From Paenibacillus nasutitermitis (lineage in GTDB: Bacteria > Bacillota > Bacilli > Paenibacillales > Paenibacillaceae), in NCBI RefSeq assembly GCF_014641075.1, contig NZ_BMHP01000003.1, positions 930,001 to 994,000 of the forward strand: a stretch of DNA of 64,000 bases, in the 5' to 3' direction. Position 1 is the stretch's first letter, and the number at the start of each line of letters is the position of its first letter. The position numbers and the translations under genes are program-made. The notes under the pieces were generated by a model. The model had not been told where the DNA came from. It made no database searches and saw only the letters and a program-made list of their open reading frames with translations. This document shows, in pieces, positions 8,482 to 15,778 of this stretch.

Positions 8482-10716
8482 TTACTGCTGCCTCACGCTT
8501 AATAAGCTGACAATAGCGCTGACGGCTTCGGCTCTGCTGGCCAGCGCCTTGGGCGTGAAGTTGTTGCCCGGTTTGCCGCCGACCACGATGATCCCATTCT
8601 TCTCCGCCGTCGCAGCCGAAGCTTTGGCCCATGCGGGAATGTCCCCGTCATCGGCATACCCTGTGATAGCGCCAGGGTCGACCGGCAGGCCAGACGCCTT
8701 GACAACCATGGAGGTTAGCTCGGCATGGGTGATGTTGGCATTGGGCCGGAACGACCCGTCCGCATATCCGTTAATGAAGCCGAGAGCGACTGCCTTTTGA
8801 ACCGCCGCCATTGCCCAGGACGGAATCGCTTCGTTGTCCTTGAACTTAAGCGGTGCTGCCGCGGTGTCTGTTTTTAAACCGTTCATGAGCATCACGGTAA
8901 ACTCTGCCCGGGTAATGTTCGCATCCGGGCGGAAGGTACCGTCAGGATATCCCTTGGCAACCTCCATGCCTGCCGCAGCACGGATGCTCTCCTCCGCCCA
9001 ATTTCCTTTCGTATCCGCATAGGAAGGGGCATCACCGGAAGCCGCTGCCACGGTTACGATACAGGCGGCGAAGAACTCGCCGTCTTCCGTTTTGACGCTG
9101 ATTTGGGCCGTTCCTACCGACAGCGCCGTCACTTTCCCTTTTGCATCAACCTGGACCGCCGAAGGTTTGCTGCTCTTCCAGGCTACTTTCTTATTCGCCG
9201 CATTGGTTGGAATTACGGTAGCGGATAAGGTTTCGCTCTCCCCCATCCGCAGCGAAAGAACGAACTTATTCAGCTTGACGCTTGTCACCTCGATTGCCCC
9301 GGATTTGCTGCTAACGGTAACGACGCATGCGGCAGAAAGCCCATTGTCCGCGGCAGTGGCAGTGATGGTGGCCTTGCCGGAAGAGATAGCCGTTACCGCG
9401 CCGCTGCTGTCCACGGAGGCAATGCCGGGATTCGTGCTGCTCCATATTACTTTGGGATTGGAGACATTGGCAGGCTCCATCACAGCTTTCAAATTCCCGG
9501 AGGTTCCCGGCTCCAGCGCAAGCTCCGACTGGTTCAAAGCGATTTTATTTACCGGTATCGACAGCGCATAAACCAAGCCGCTGCTTTCCAATGAATACAG
9601 CGTATTGCCGGGACCAACTGCCGGCTTGTAGACCTTGCTTGTTTTCATGTCAAATTTCCACCCCACCCTGCCGCTTGGCAGCACGGCGTAGATGGAGCTT
9701 CCGGCCGCTTTTTTAGTCGATGTTGCCGCATAGATCTTCCCGTCCGCTCCGATCACGGGAACCGCGCTTACCGGCCCGTTCAGAACCGCTTTCCATTTGA
9801 GCTTCATATCCGGCAAAAGGGCATACAGTGTGGAATCTTCGGCACCGAAGTAGATGGCTCCATCCGCTCCGACAGCCGCCGATGTGATGCCCCCGCCTGC
9901 TGTGAACCCGCCTCTTTTGGTGCCGTCCGGTGAAACGGCCGTGATCCTGCCTCCGGATGATCCGACATAGATAACCCCCTCCGGACCTACAGCAGGACTC
10001 GTAATAAAGGGGGCATCCCCTTTGAACGTCCATTTCATGCTGCCGTTGGGTTTAATGGCATACAGCGTGTCTCCGGCGTTCGCCGCATAGACCGTCCCGT
10101 CATCTCCGACGGCTAAGCTTATGGAAGAGTATTTACCTAATTCAATAGACCATTTCACCGATCCGTCGGCGGAATGCAGCGCATACAGAACCCCGTCTCC
10201 CGGTGCGACATAAAGCACGCCGTCCTTGCCCGCAACAGGTGGCGTATGGAAAAGCAAATCCTGGCCAAAGGACCATTTGACCGATCCGTTCGGGTTCATC
10301 GCCAGTAGGGTTCCCGAACCGAAAAAACCCATCGTCCCTACATAAACGGTACCATCATCCCCTGTGAAAACAGATGTGGATACGATCAGCTTGGTGTCTG
10401 TCTTCCACTGCAGGGTCCCGTTCGGATTAATGGCAAGCAGCCCCTGATCCCCTGCGCTTTTTCCAATATAACTGACATACAGGGTCCCATCCGGGCCTAC
10501 CGCAGGATCCATCAGTATCTCTTTGTTTCCCATGTCATAATTCCAGCGCACGGCAGGTTTCTCCTGAAGGACGACCGCACCCGAAATGACCGAACCCGGG
10601 AGTGGAATAATGGAAGTTGTCGGATCCCCGGCCGGCAACGCCCCCGCAGCAGAGGAAAAGGAAGCACAACCCAGCAGAAAAAGCAAAACCATGATCAGAT
10701 GCTTTCGTTTTGGCAT
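8482..10716 (-). CDS. Secreted surface protein: PQQ-like beta-propeller, two Ig-like (Big2) and three SLH domains
   Basis: Predicted wall-attached protein, 744 aa. Signal peptide at residues 1-24; an LLGC sequence could be a lipobox, but the SLH repeats point to wall anchoring. Residues about 45-390 hold repeated blades with the pattern V/A-G-x-D-G-x-I/L-Y-V/A (PQQ-enzyme-like, without any dehydrogenase residues). Two bacterial Ig-like group 2 domains follow (about 395-475 and 480-560; each has W-S-S-x-P/N and ITATA/ISVK-type strands). Three SLH repeats (about 565-744) bind pyruvylated wall polymer in this family. AAGGAGAT precedes the ATG. It stands alone. The propeller probably acts as a binding scaffold; ligand unknown. 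Confidence 0.9.
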   Translation of the reverse strand: MPKRKHLIMVLLFLLGCASFSSAAGALPAGDPTTSIIPLPGSVISGAVVLQEKPAVRWNYDMGNKEILMDPAVGPDGTLYVSYIGKSAGDQGLLAINPNGTLQWKTDTKLIVSTSVFTGDDGTVYVGTMGFFGSGTLLAMNPNGSVKWSFGQDLLFHTPPVAGKDGVLYVAPGDGVLYALHSADGSVKWSIELGKYSSISLAVGDDGTVYAANAGDTLYAIKPNGSMKWTFKGDAPFITSPAVGPEGVIYVGSSGGRITAVSPDGTKRGGFTAGGGITSAAVGADGAIYFGAEDSTLYALLPDMKLKWKAVLNGPVSAVPVIGADGKIYAATSTKKAAGSSIYAVLPSGRVGWKFDMKTSKVYKPAVGPGNTLYSLESSGLVYALSIPVNKIALNQSELALEPGTSGNLKAVMEPANVSNPKVIWSSTNPGIASVDSSGAVTAISSGKATITATAADNGLSAACVVTVSSKSGAIEVTSVKLNKFVLSLRMGESETLSATVIPTNAANKKVAWKSSKPSAVQVDAKGKVTALSVGTAQISVKTEDGEFFAACIVTVAAASGDAPSYADTKGNWAEESIRAAAGMEVAKGYPDGTFRPDANITRAEFTVMLMNGLKTDTAAAPLKFKDNEAIPSWAMAAVQKAVALGFINGYADGSFRPNANITHAELTSMVVKASGLPVDPGAITGYADDGDIPAWAKASAATAEKNGIIVVGGKPGNNFTPKALASRAEAVSAIVSLLSVRQQ

Positions 10717-10980
10717 AACATGATCTCCTTCTTTTAAATCGGATGCAAGCCGGTCTTACAAGTCAGGGGAATGCTCCCCATAACCGCTTCAGAGAAAGCT
10801 GGATTACTTTGTCTTTTCCACCATTTTAAGATCAGCATAGTGAAAGGCCCCGCTGCTGTCAACAATAAAAAATGACAGATTATGGTTTTCGTTTCTTGAT
10901 AAAAAACGGCACGTTTTTCAGTCCGCCATTTGGTATTATAGAGCTAAGAACGGACGGCTTCACGTCAGGAAACGGGTGGA

Positions 10981-11240
10981 TTGGAAACGGCAAAAGCGGT
11001 GCAGCAGGCTATCGGTTATATAGAGGGGCATCTCTTCGCGCGAATAGAGCCGCCGGATGTGACGAAGCCTGATGGGCCGCCAGCCTTTTCAGGGAGGGTT
11101 CCGGTTCAGCGAGCATGCCAGAAAACATCAGGTTGGGAGAGCTTCCGGTAAGCTTTTCGTACGCGGAAAGGGAGCGGACCGGGGAACCGAGTGGTACAAG
11201 CCGGTCGTCATGCTGAATGCGGCCAAACTATTATTTGGGG
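10981..11240 (+). pseudogene. Remnant of an AraC-type regulator
   Basis: A TTG-started frame (10981-11151) begins with AVQQAIGYIEGHL and IEPPDV, which resembles the opening of AraC DNA-binding domains with a preceding helix. The match is then lost, and the next frame continues with LMGRQPFQ and FRFSEHA, as expected for the second part of that helix-turn-helix after a frameshift at about 11065-11075. No further regulator sequence is seen before the VOC gene. Identity rests on pattern recognition only. Confidence 0.4.
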
Positions 11241-11248
11241 GAATGGAT

Positions 11249-11659
11249 ATGAGCAATTCCGAGCAAGAGAAGCCGTCCAAGTCTGTTAAGCAAAGCCCGA
11301 TCAAAAACAAGGTAGGCGATATTTTCGTGCCCGTCCGGGATATCGAGCGCTCGCGCGAATGGTATTGCCGCTTGCTGGGACTGAATGCAGATTGCGAGAT
11401 TATGAACGGCCATCTCTGTCCGCTGCCGATGGAGGGCTCCGGCCTGATTCTCGACACGATGCCCATGTGGGGCGGGAAGGAACCAGGCGGCGCCCCGAAT
11501 ATTAAGACGCCTGCGTTTATGCTGATGACCGACGACCTTCAGGCATCTTATGATTTTGCCAAAGCAAATGATGTCACCCTCGTGACCGGTATTCAGGATA
11601 ATCACTGGTTTGTGATCAAAGATCCCGATGATAATTTACTGATGATTTGCCGGGAATAA
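11249..11659 (+). CDS. VOC-superfamily (glyoxalase/bleomycin-resistance fold) protein
   Basis: Small 136-aa protein with one beta-alpha-beta-beta-beta repeat pair of the vicinal oxygen chelate fold. Typical features are DIFVPVRDIERSREWYCRLLGL at the start of the first module and the closing segment FVIKDPDDNLLMICRE. Members are metal-dependent isomerases, dioxygenases or resistance proteins; which one cannot be told. The frame is open upstream to 11072, but GGGGG lies 7 nt before the ATG at 11249 and the first 15 residues are charged and variable, so this start is preferred. Confidence 0.82.
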   Translation: MSNSEQEKPSKSVKQSPIKNKVGDIFVPVRDIERSREWYCRLLGLNADCEIMNGHLCPLPMEGSGLILDTMPMWGGKEPGGAPNIKTPAFMLMTDDLQASYDFAKANDVTLVTGIQDNHWFVIKDPDDNLLMICRE

Positions 11660-11694
11660 GTAACTTTGCAGCAAATGTTGGGACATTAAAATAC

Positions 11695-11723
11695 TTGAAT
11701 ATTCAGACAATAAAAGATAAGAT
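11695..11723 (+). promoter_or_regulatory. Sigma-A-type promoter of the riboswitch transcript
   Basis: TTGAAT (11695-11700), a 17-nt spacer, then TAAGAT (11718-11723). The predicted start near 11730 lies about 12 nt before the first riboswitch stem. Confidence 0.6.
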
Positions 11724-11740
11724 AATAACAATTAAATAAG

Positions 11741-11850
11741 CGGTGTGTGACTGGCGTAAACATGGATAACCATGAGGGAACACATGTAAAAGCGGCCGTA
11801 CGCCTGGGCAAAGTATTTGATCCACATGGGATCAGATACTTTTTTTTGTT
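11741..11850 (+). ncRNA. ZTP (pfl) riboswitch with intrinsic-terminator expression platform
   Basis: Leader RNA that should sense the purine intermediates ZMP/ZTP, which build up when 10-formyl-tetrahydrofolate is short. Conserved parts seen: P1 TGTGT (11744-11748) with ACACA (11780-11784); the invariant GACTGGCG (11749-11756); P2 CATGG / CCATG (11761-11765 / 11770-11774); AGGGA (11775-11779); and the 3' block CGCCTGGGC (11801-11809), whose CGCC can pair with GGCG at 11753 as the known pseudoknot. A terminator stem starts at 11810, immediately after the ligand core, as in transcriptional ON switches of this class. The controlled genes are a DJ-1/PfpI protein and an acetyltransferase. Confidence 0.9.
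11810..11847 (+). terminator. Riboswitch-controlled intrinsic terminator
   Basis: 14-bp stem (11810-11823 with 11829-11842, one T-G wobble), 5-nt loop and a run of Ts to 11847. It sits 38 nt before the DJ-1 start, so readthrough must be regulated. Confidence 0.88.
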
Positions 11851-11884
11851 TCATACAACAAACAGAAAGGTTGGTAAGCAGAAA

Positions 11885-12478
11885 ATGAAAATGGCCTTTA
11901 TTTTATTTGACGGGATGACCCTGCTGGATTTTTCGGGTTTTTATGAGGCGGTAACATGGATGGGAATTCTGAAGGCGAAAGAAGGCGTGACCTGGGAATT
12001 CTGCTCAACGAAAGCAGAAATCACGGACGACCGGGGACTCACGATTAAAGTGCCGCATGTCTATCCGGATCTCTCGGGGTATGACCTGCTGTTCGTCCCC
12101 GGCGGATTTGCCACACGGCAGCTTAAAGATGACCCCGATTTCATCTCCTGGCTGCAATCGGCGCGTAATGTGGAGATCAAAGCTTCGGTTTGTACAGGAT
12201 CCCTGCTGCTGGGAGCGGCCGGCTTCCTGGAAGGTAAACGTGCTACGACAAATCCTTCTGCTTATGAGCTGCTGGCCCCTTATTGCTCTGAGGTCGTCAA
12301 GTCGCGGATTGTCAGGGATGGCAATGTGTTCACCGGCGGCGGCGTCTCCGCTTCGCTTGATCTGGGATTATACCTGGTGGAATCCTTGACGAGCACGGAG
12401 TTTGCCCGGCAGGTACAAGAGAAAATGGATTATCCCTATTATCGGCCGGGACAGATGATTGAGCAGCCGGGCACCTGA
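11885..12478 (+). CDS. DJ-1/PfpI family protein (isocyanide-hydratase-like subgroup)
   Basis: 197-aa protein of the class I glutamine-amidotransferase-like fold. The nucleophile elbow is SVCTGSLLLGAAG with C103; an acidic residue near the N-terminus (LFDGMTLLDFSG) matches the family. The order of motifs is closest to AraC-free isocyanide hydratase/ThiJ-type proteins; other family members are glyoxalases, deglycases or chaperones, so the reaction is unknown. The frame extends to 11747, but that part is the riboswitch; the ATG at 11885 starts the conserved fold. Its ribosome site is weak (AGAAAGG). It is under the ZTP riboswitch and is followed by a GNAT gene 14 bp downstream. Confidence 0.88.
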   Translation: MKMAFILFDGMTLLDFSGFYEAVTWMGILKAKEGVTWEFCSTKAEITDDRGLTIKVPHVYPDLSGYDLLFVPGGFATRQLKDDPDFISWLQSARNVEIKASVCTGSLLLGAAGFLEGKRATTNPSAYELLAPYCSEVVKSRIVRDGNVFTGGGVSASLDLGLYLVESLTSTEFARQVQEKMDYPYYRPGQMIEQPGT

Positions 12479-12492
12479 CAGGAGGAGAACGA

Positions 12493-12978
12493 TTGATCAT
12501 TCGCACGCTTGAACCAGACGATCCTGCCATTGTCCAAAACTTTCTGGCAGAGCATCCTTTGGCTTTTCTGGATTTCATCAGGAGGAAATATCCCGAACGC
12601 TGGAATCAGTTTCTGGCAACAAGGGATTTCCGGAGGAGCGGCTATTATGTCATGCTTGACGAAAATGGCGACATCATCGGTCATGCCGGCTATCTGTTTA
12701 ATGAGGAAGTGCATAAATACGAAATTGTCGGCGTTGCCGCCAGAGTAAATCAGCAAAGGAGAGGGGTTGGCAAAACCCTTCTTCATACCATCTGCTCGAC
12801 CCTTGCTGATCTGGGCGCTGCAAAGGTTATCCTTTATACGTTGGACCACCCTCCTCATACCGCTTCGGCATTGGCCTTCTACAGGGGCATCGGGTTCGAA
12901 TGCACGCTCCATGAACAGGATTATTTCAGGCGGGATTATCATCGGGTCACATTTGAAAAGAAGCTGACTAAAGGATGA
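12493..12978 (+). CDS. GNAT-family N-acetyltransferase
   Basis: 161-aa acetyltransferase. The acetyl-CoA pyrophosphate loop is visible as VNQQRRGVGKTLL (R/Q-x-x-G-x-G/A type), followed by the C-terminal HTASALAFYRGIGF motif common to GNAT proteins. The start is TTG at 12493, supported by GGAGGAG 6-7 nt upstream; no ATG or GTG lies in reach. It is 14 bp after the DJ-1 gene and therefore should share the riboswitch-controlled transcript. Substrate unknown. Confidence 0.88.
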   Translation: MIIRTLEPDDPAIVQNFLAEHPLAFLDFIRRKYPERWNQFLATRDFRRSGYYVMLDENGDIIGHAGYLFNEEVHKYEIVGVAARVNQQRRGVGKTLLHTICSTLADLGAAKVILYTLDHPPHTASALAFYRGIGFECTLHEQDYFRRDYHRVTFEKKLTKG

Positions 12979-12979
12979 T

Positions 12980-13005
12980 AAGCGGTAACGTTATAATCGC
13001 TTTTC
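12980..13005 (+). terminator. Weak intrinsic terminator
   Basis: AAGCG / CGCTTTT around a TAACGTTA palindrome, directly after the acetyltransferase stop. Confidence 0.4.
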
Positions 13006-13355
13006 ATTCCGTAATTGCAGCTCCAGCTCCTGCATCCGAGGATGCTCAGGATGACCTGCGCAGCAAGCCCGGAAGCTTCTCCAGCAAACAGCTGCTCGTA
13101 AAAGCGTCGCCGTAAATCCATTCGGGATCCTCGAGCCAGTATTAAGAACATGCCTTAAGCAGAAACATACCCTCCGATTCATACCTTGCAAGGGTATGCC
13201 CGCCAGGGACGGCGTTCTCGAGGGGGAATAGTCGTCCTCCCTGCGGCTGAATTTCCTAAGAACCGATTCGATCTATGTTTGCCCGGGGTTTGTTCAAAGA
13301 AGAACCAATAATAGCTTGGGGGACGTCTGAATTACACGATTATCGTCTGCAGCTA
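13006..13355. other. Intergenic, possibly a decayed gene end on the minus strand
   Basis: No intact gene. On the minus strand (about 13145 down to 12996) two frames join into a sequence such as RRRFYEQLFAGE and HPEHPRMQELELQLRNEKRL before a stop, which could be the frameshifted C-terminus of an unknown gene. From 13200 to 13355 nothing is recognised. Confidence 0.25.
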
Positions 13356-14777
13356 CTAACAGTCGGAAGGATCGACCGGCAGACCGTAAAAGGCCAGCAT
13401 CGGCCATTGGGTTGCGTTATCGAAAGGCACGTAATAAGCCGGGTTGGTCTCGAACGCGCCATGAACGGCGGCACCTTCCTGTGGATGACGGGACAGAGTG
13501 AGCAGCACTTCATGGTCGGCGATGATGTGCCATTCCATCACGCCTATCCGCCCGGCGGCATCTTCGACCGTAAACACATCCTCCTTCGTATGGGTCAGAA
13601 GAAAACCCGCCACGTCCGCGAATTGGAGAACGATTTCTGACACCTCCGTCTCCGGATTAACGCGGGACAATGCCTTCACGGCGCGGGGAGCGCGGTAAGG
13701 AAGATGACTTCCGTATACGGCGGATAAAGCAACACGGGCCAAACGCTCGCCAATCTTCAAGTTCCCTGCAGGACTGTTATGAATGTTATCCGACAGCGGA
13801 CTGTCCAGCGCTGGAACGACATATACACCCGGGATTTCTTCCGCGGCTTGCTTCTGCGCTTCCCGGACCCTTCCCCAACAGCGGTCCAGGGCATCCGAGA
13901 CCTCCCAGCCAATCAAGCGGTTAAGCTGGACCGTCAATACCGGCAGTGTATCCAAGCCGAAGTCTTCCCGCCAATGGTCAACAACCGTCCGGAACCTGCG
14001 CAGATAAGTGACCGATTCGTCCGTTTCCGGCATATTCGCATCGGAGCAACCCTGATACCAGAGAATCCCTTTGATTTTCCTGCCCGCCTGTTCGACAATC
14101 TGCTTCATATTCCGGTAAAGCTCGCCTTCCTCTTCCGGATTCCAGCTTCGCAGATGCGAGCCCCCAAGCGCGGTCTGAATCAATCCGATCGGATACCCGG
14201 TCGCCTGTTTCAGCCTCTTGCCGAACACCAGAAAAGGAGAGTGCCCGGGATTGGACCATTCGCGATTGGGCGGATGGAGCGTTCCTGTCGATTCATTGAG
14301 CGGATGGGTGGCCATATCCCAATGTCCATTGTGACGAAGCATATGCACGCCAAGCTCCGGTTGATCGTCGTAAGGTCCTTTGCCATAGCCGGCCGCATTG
14401 CTCTGCCCGGCGATTATCCATAGGTCGCCAACGCCGAGATGATGGATCATATCTCCCCGCAGCGGCCACTCCATCGCCGGATCGTCCTTGCGGATCCGAA
14501 GACAGGTTTCCGCGCGGTACAAGCCTCCAGCCGGCACAGACAACCGCACCGACCAATGCTGTTTCTCATGCATGCCGCAAGGCTGCCATGGCAGGACGGC
14601 TTGCCCGTCCTCTTCATTCACGATTCGGACATAAGCCTTCACGAGGTCCGGATCGTAGTCGCCGTTTACATTCCAATCCCCTCTCAGCGAGAGATCAGCA
14701 TATCCTCCCGTCTGCTGCAATACAGTCCACGATGACGGCCCTTCCGTCACGCGAACGCCGATTTGGCTTGTCTCCAT
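13356..14777 (-). CDS. Sialate O-acetylesterase-like (SASA/SGNH) carbohydrate esterase
   Basis: 473-aa esterase expected to remove O-acetyl groups from a sugar. An N-terminal beta region (1-105) precedes the SGNH hydrolase domain. Block I is GDLWIIAGQSNAAG with S126; the catalytic Asp-His pair is in LSDNIHNSPAG. The LWYQGCSDA segment is the block III Gln/Cys region of the SASA family. No signal peptide, so cytoplasmic. The ATG at 14777 has AAGGAG 8 nt upstream; another ATG at 14807 overlaps the ROK stop (ATGA) and would add ten residues. Last gene of the ROK/isomerase operon. Confidence 0.9.
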   Translation of the reverse strand: METSQIGVRVTEGPSSWTVLQQTGGYADLSLRGDWNVNGDYDPDLVKAYVRIVNEEDGQAVLPWQPCGMHEKQHWSVRLSVPAGGLYRAETCLRIRKDDPAMEWPLRGDMIHHLGVGDLWIIAGQSNAAGYGKGPYDDQPELGVHMLRHNGHWDMATHPLNESTGTLHPPNREWSNPGHSPFLVFGKRLKQATGYPIGLIQTALGGSHLRSWNPEEEGELYRNMKQIVEQAGRKIKGILWYQGCSDANMPETDESVTYLRRFRTVVDHWREDFGLDTLPVLTVQLNRLIGWEVSDALDRCWGRVREAQKQAAEEIPGVYVVPALDSPLSDNIHNSPAGNLKIGERLARVALSAVYGSHLPYRAPRAVKALSRVNPETEVSEIVLQFADVAGFLLTHTKEDVFTVEDAAGRIGVMEWHIIADHEVLLTLSRHPQEGAAVHGAFETNPAYYVPFDNATQWPMLAFYGLPVDPSDC

Positions 14778-14803
14778 GGGCAGTTCTCCTTCTTTTCCAA
14801 GAT

Positions 14804-15748
14804 TCATGGCCTCCGCGCTTCGCAAAGCAAATGGGACAAGCCCAGCATAACCGATATTTCCGGGTCTTCCGCAACCTCGAAACGGGGTGTCCCCCAAGGT
14901 GTCCATGCCAGTGCCAGGACCCGCTCAGCCACACGCGGGAGCAAGTACGCCGCCGACTTCATCAGACCTCCGCTAAGTACGACGACTTCTGGATCGTAAG
15001 CATGAATCAAATTGACGATGCCCGCGCTCCAGTGCAGGATAAGATCGTCCATAAGCTGCCGGGCGCACTCGTCCCCTTCTGCGTAGGCCTTGATGACGCC
15101 CTCGTAGCCAAGCGGGTTTTCCCGGGCCAGCGCGCTTGAAGAGAATCCATCGATTTTCCCCGCCCGCTGCGGGATAGCCCAGTGACTTGCCTGGGCTTCG
15201 AGGCAGCCGACGTTGCCGCATAAGCACGTCTCGCCATAGATATCGGTTGCCAGATGTCCGCCGAGAATACCCGCCTGATAATGAGATCCCCGAACGATGG
15301 CACCGTTCATGATCGCAGCCGTCCCGATGCCGGTGCCGAATATTACGAGAACCGCATCCTTGGCGCCCCGGGCGGCTCCATATGCCGCTTCCCCGATAAG
15401 GGCCGCTCTGGCGTCGTTCTCCATAGCCAGCGGGAGGGAAAATGCCGAATTGGTCCAGTGCGTGAAATCGAATCCGGCCGCATCGGTATATTTATCTTTA
15501 ATTGCCGAGAGCACCTGCTTGCGCTTCGAATCGACAATGCCGGGGAGTGCCAGACCGATGCCGCTGCACTGCTGCAGCGATACGCCCGCTTTCGCGAGCA
15601 GTTCGTGGACGGATCGTTCCACGTCAGGCAAGCGAGAGCCAAGACCTCCTGCCGAATGAGCCGGAATGCTTTTTTTTGCGGCCACCATTCCGGCCTCAAC
15701 CAGACCAATTTTAATATTCGTTCCGCCGAAATCTATGGTGATGTTCAC
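14804..15748 (-). CDS. ROK-family sugar kinase
   Basis: 314-aa ATP-dependent kinase, probably phosphorylating a hexose released by the neighbouring hydrolases. The phosphate-binding DFGGTNIK (6-13), catalytic END (110-112), GTGIG (138-142) and the ROK zinc site (H165 with CxCGxxGC at 175-182) are intact. No N-terminal helix-turn-helix, so an enzyme and not a repressor. The start is GTG at 15748 with GGGGGA 8 nt upstream. It lies 30 bp after the phosphomannose-isomerase-like gene, which suggests a mannokinase or fructokinase role (inference). Confidence 0.92.
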   Translation of the reverse strand: MNITIDFGGTNIKIGLVEAGMVAAKKSIPAHSAGGLGSRLPDVERSVHELLAKAGVSLQQCSGIGLALPGIVDSKRKQVLSAIKDKYTDAAGFDFTHWTNSAFSLPLAMENDARAALIGEAAYGAARGAKDAVLVIFGTGIGTAAIMNGAIVRGSHYQAGILGGHLATDIYGETCLCGNVGCLEAQASHWAIPQRAGKIDGFSSSALARENPLGYEGVIKAYAEGDECARQLMDDLILHWSAGIVNLIHAYDPEVVVLSGGLMKSAAYLLPRVAERVLALAWTPWGTPRFEVAEDPEISVMLGLSHLLCEARRP

Positions 15749-15778
15749 GCCGGAATCCCCCTATGCCGGTAATCGAAT

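Noticed and set aside
11747..11884. Coding extension upstream of the DJ-1 gene
   Set aside because: This DNA is the ZTP aptamer and its terminator; the translated sequence has no family similarity.
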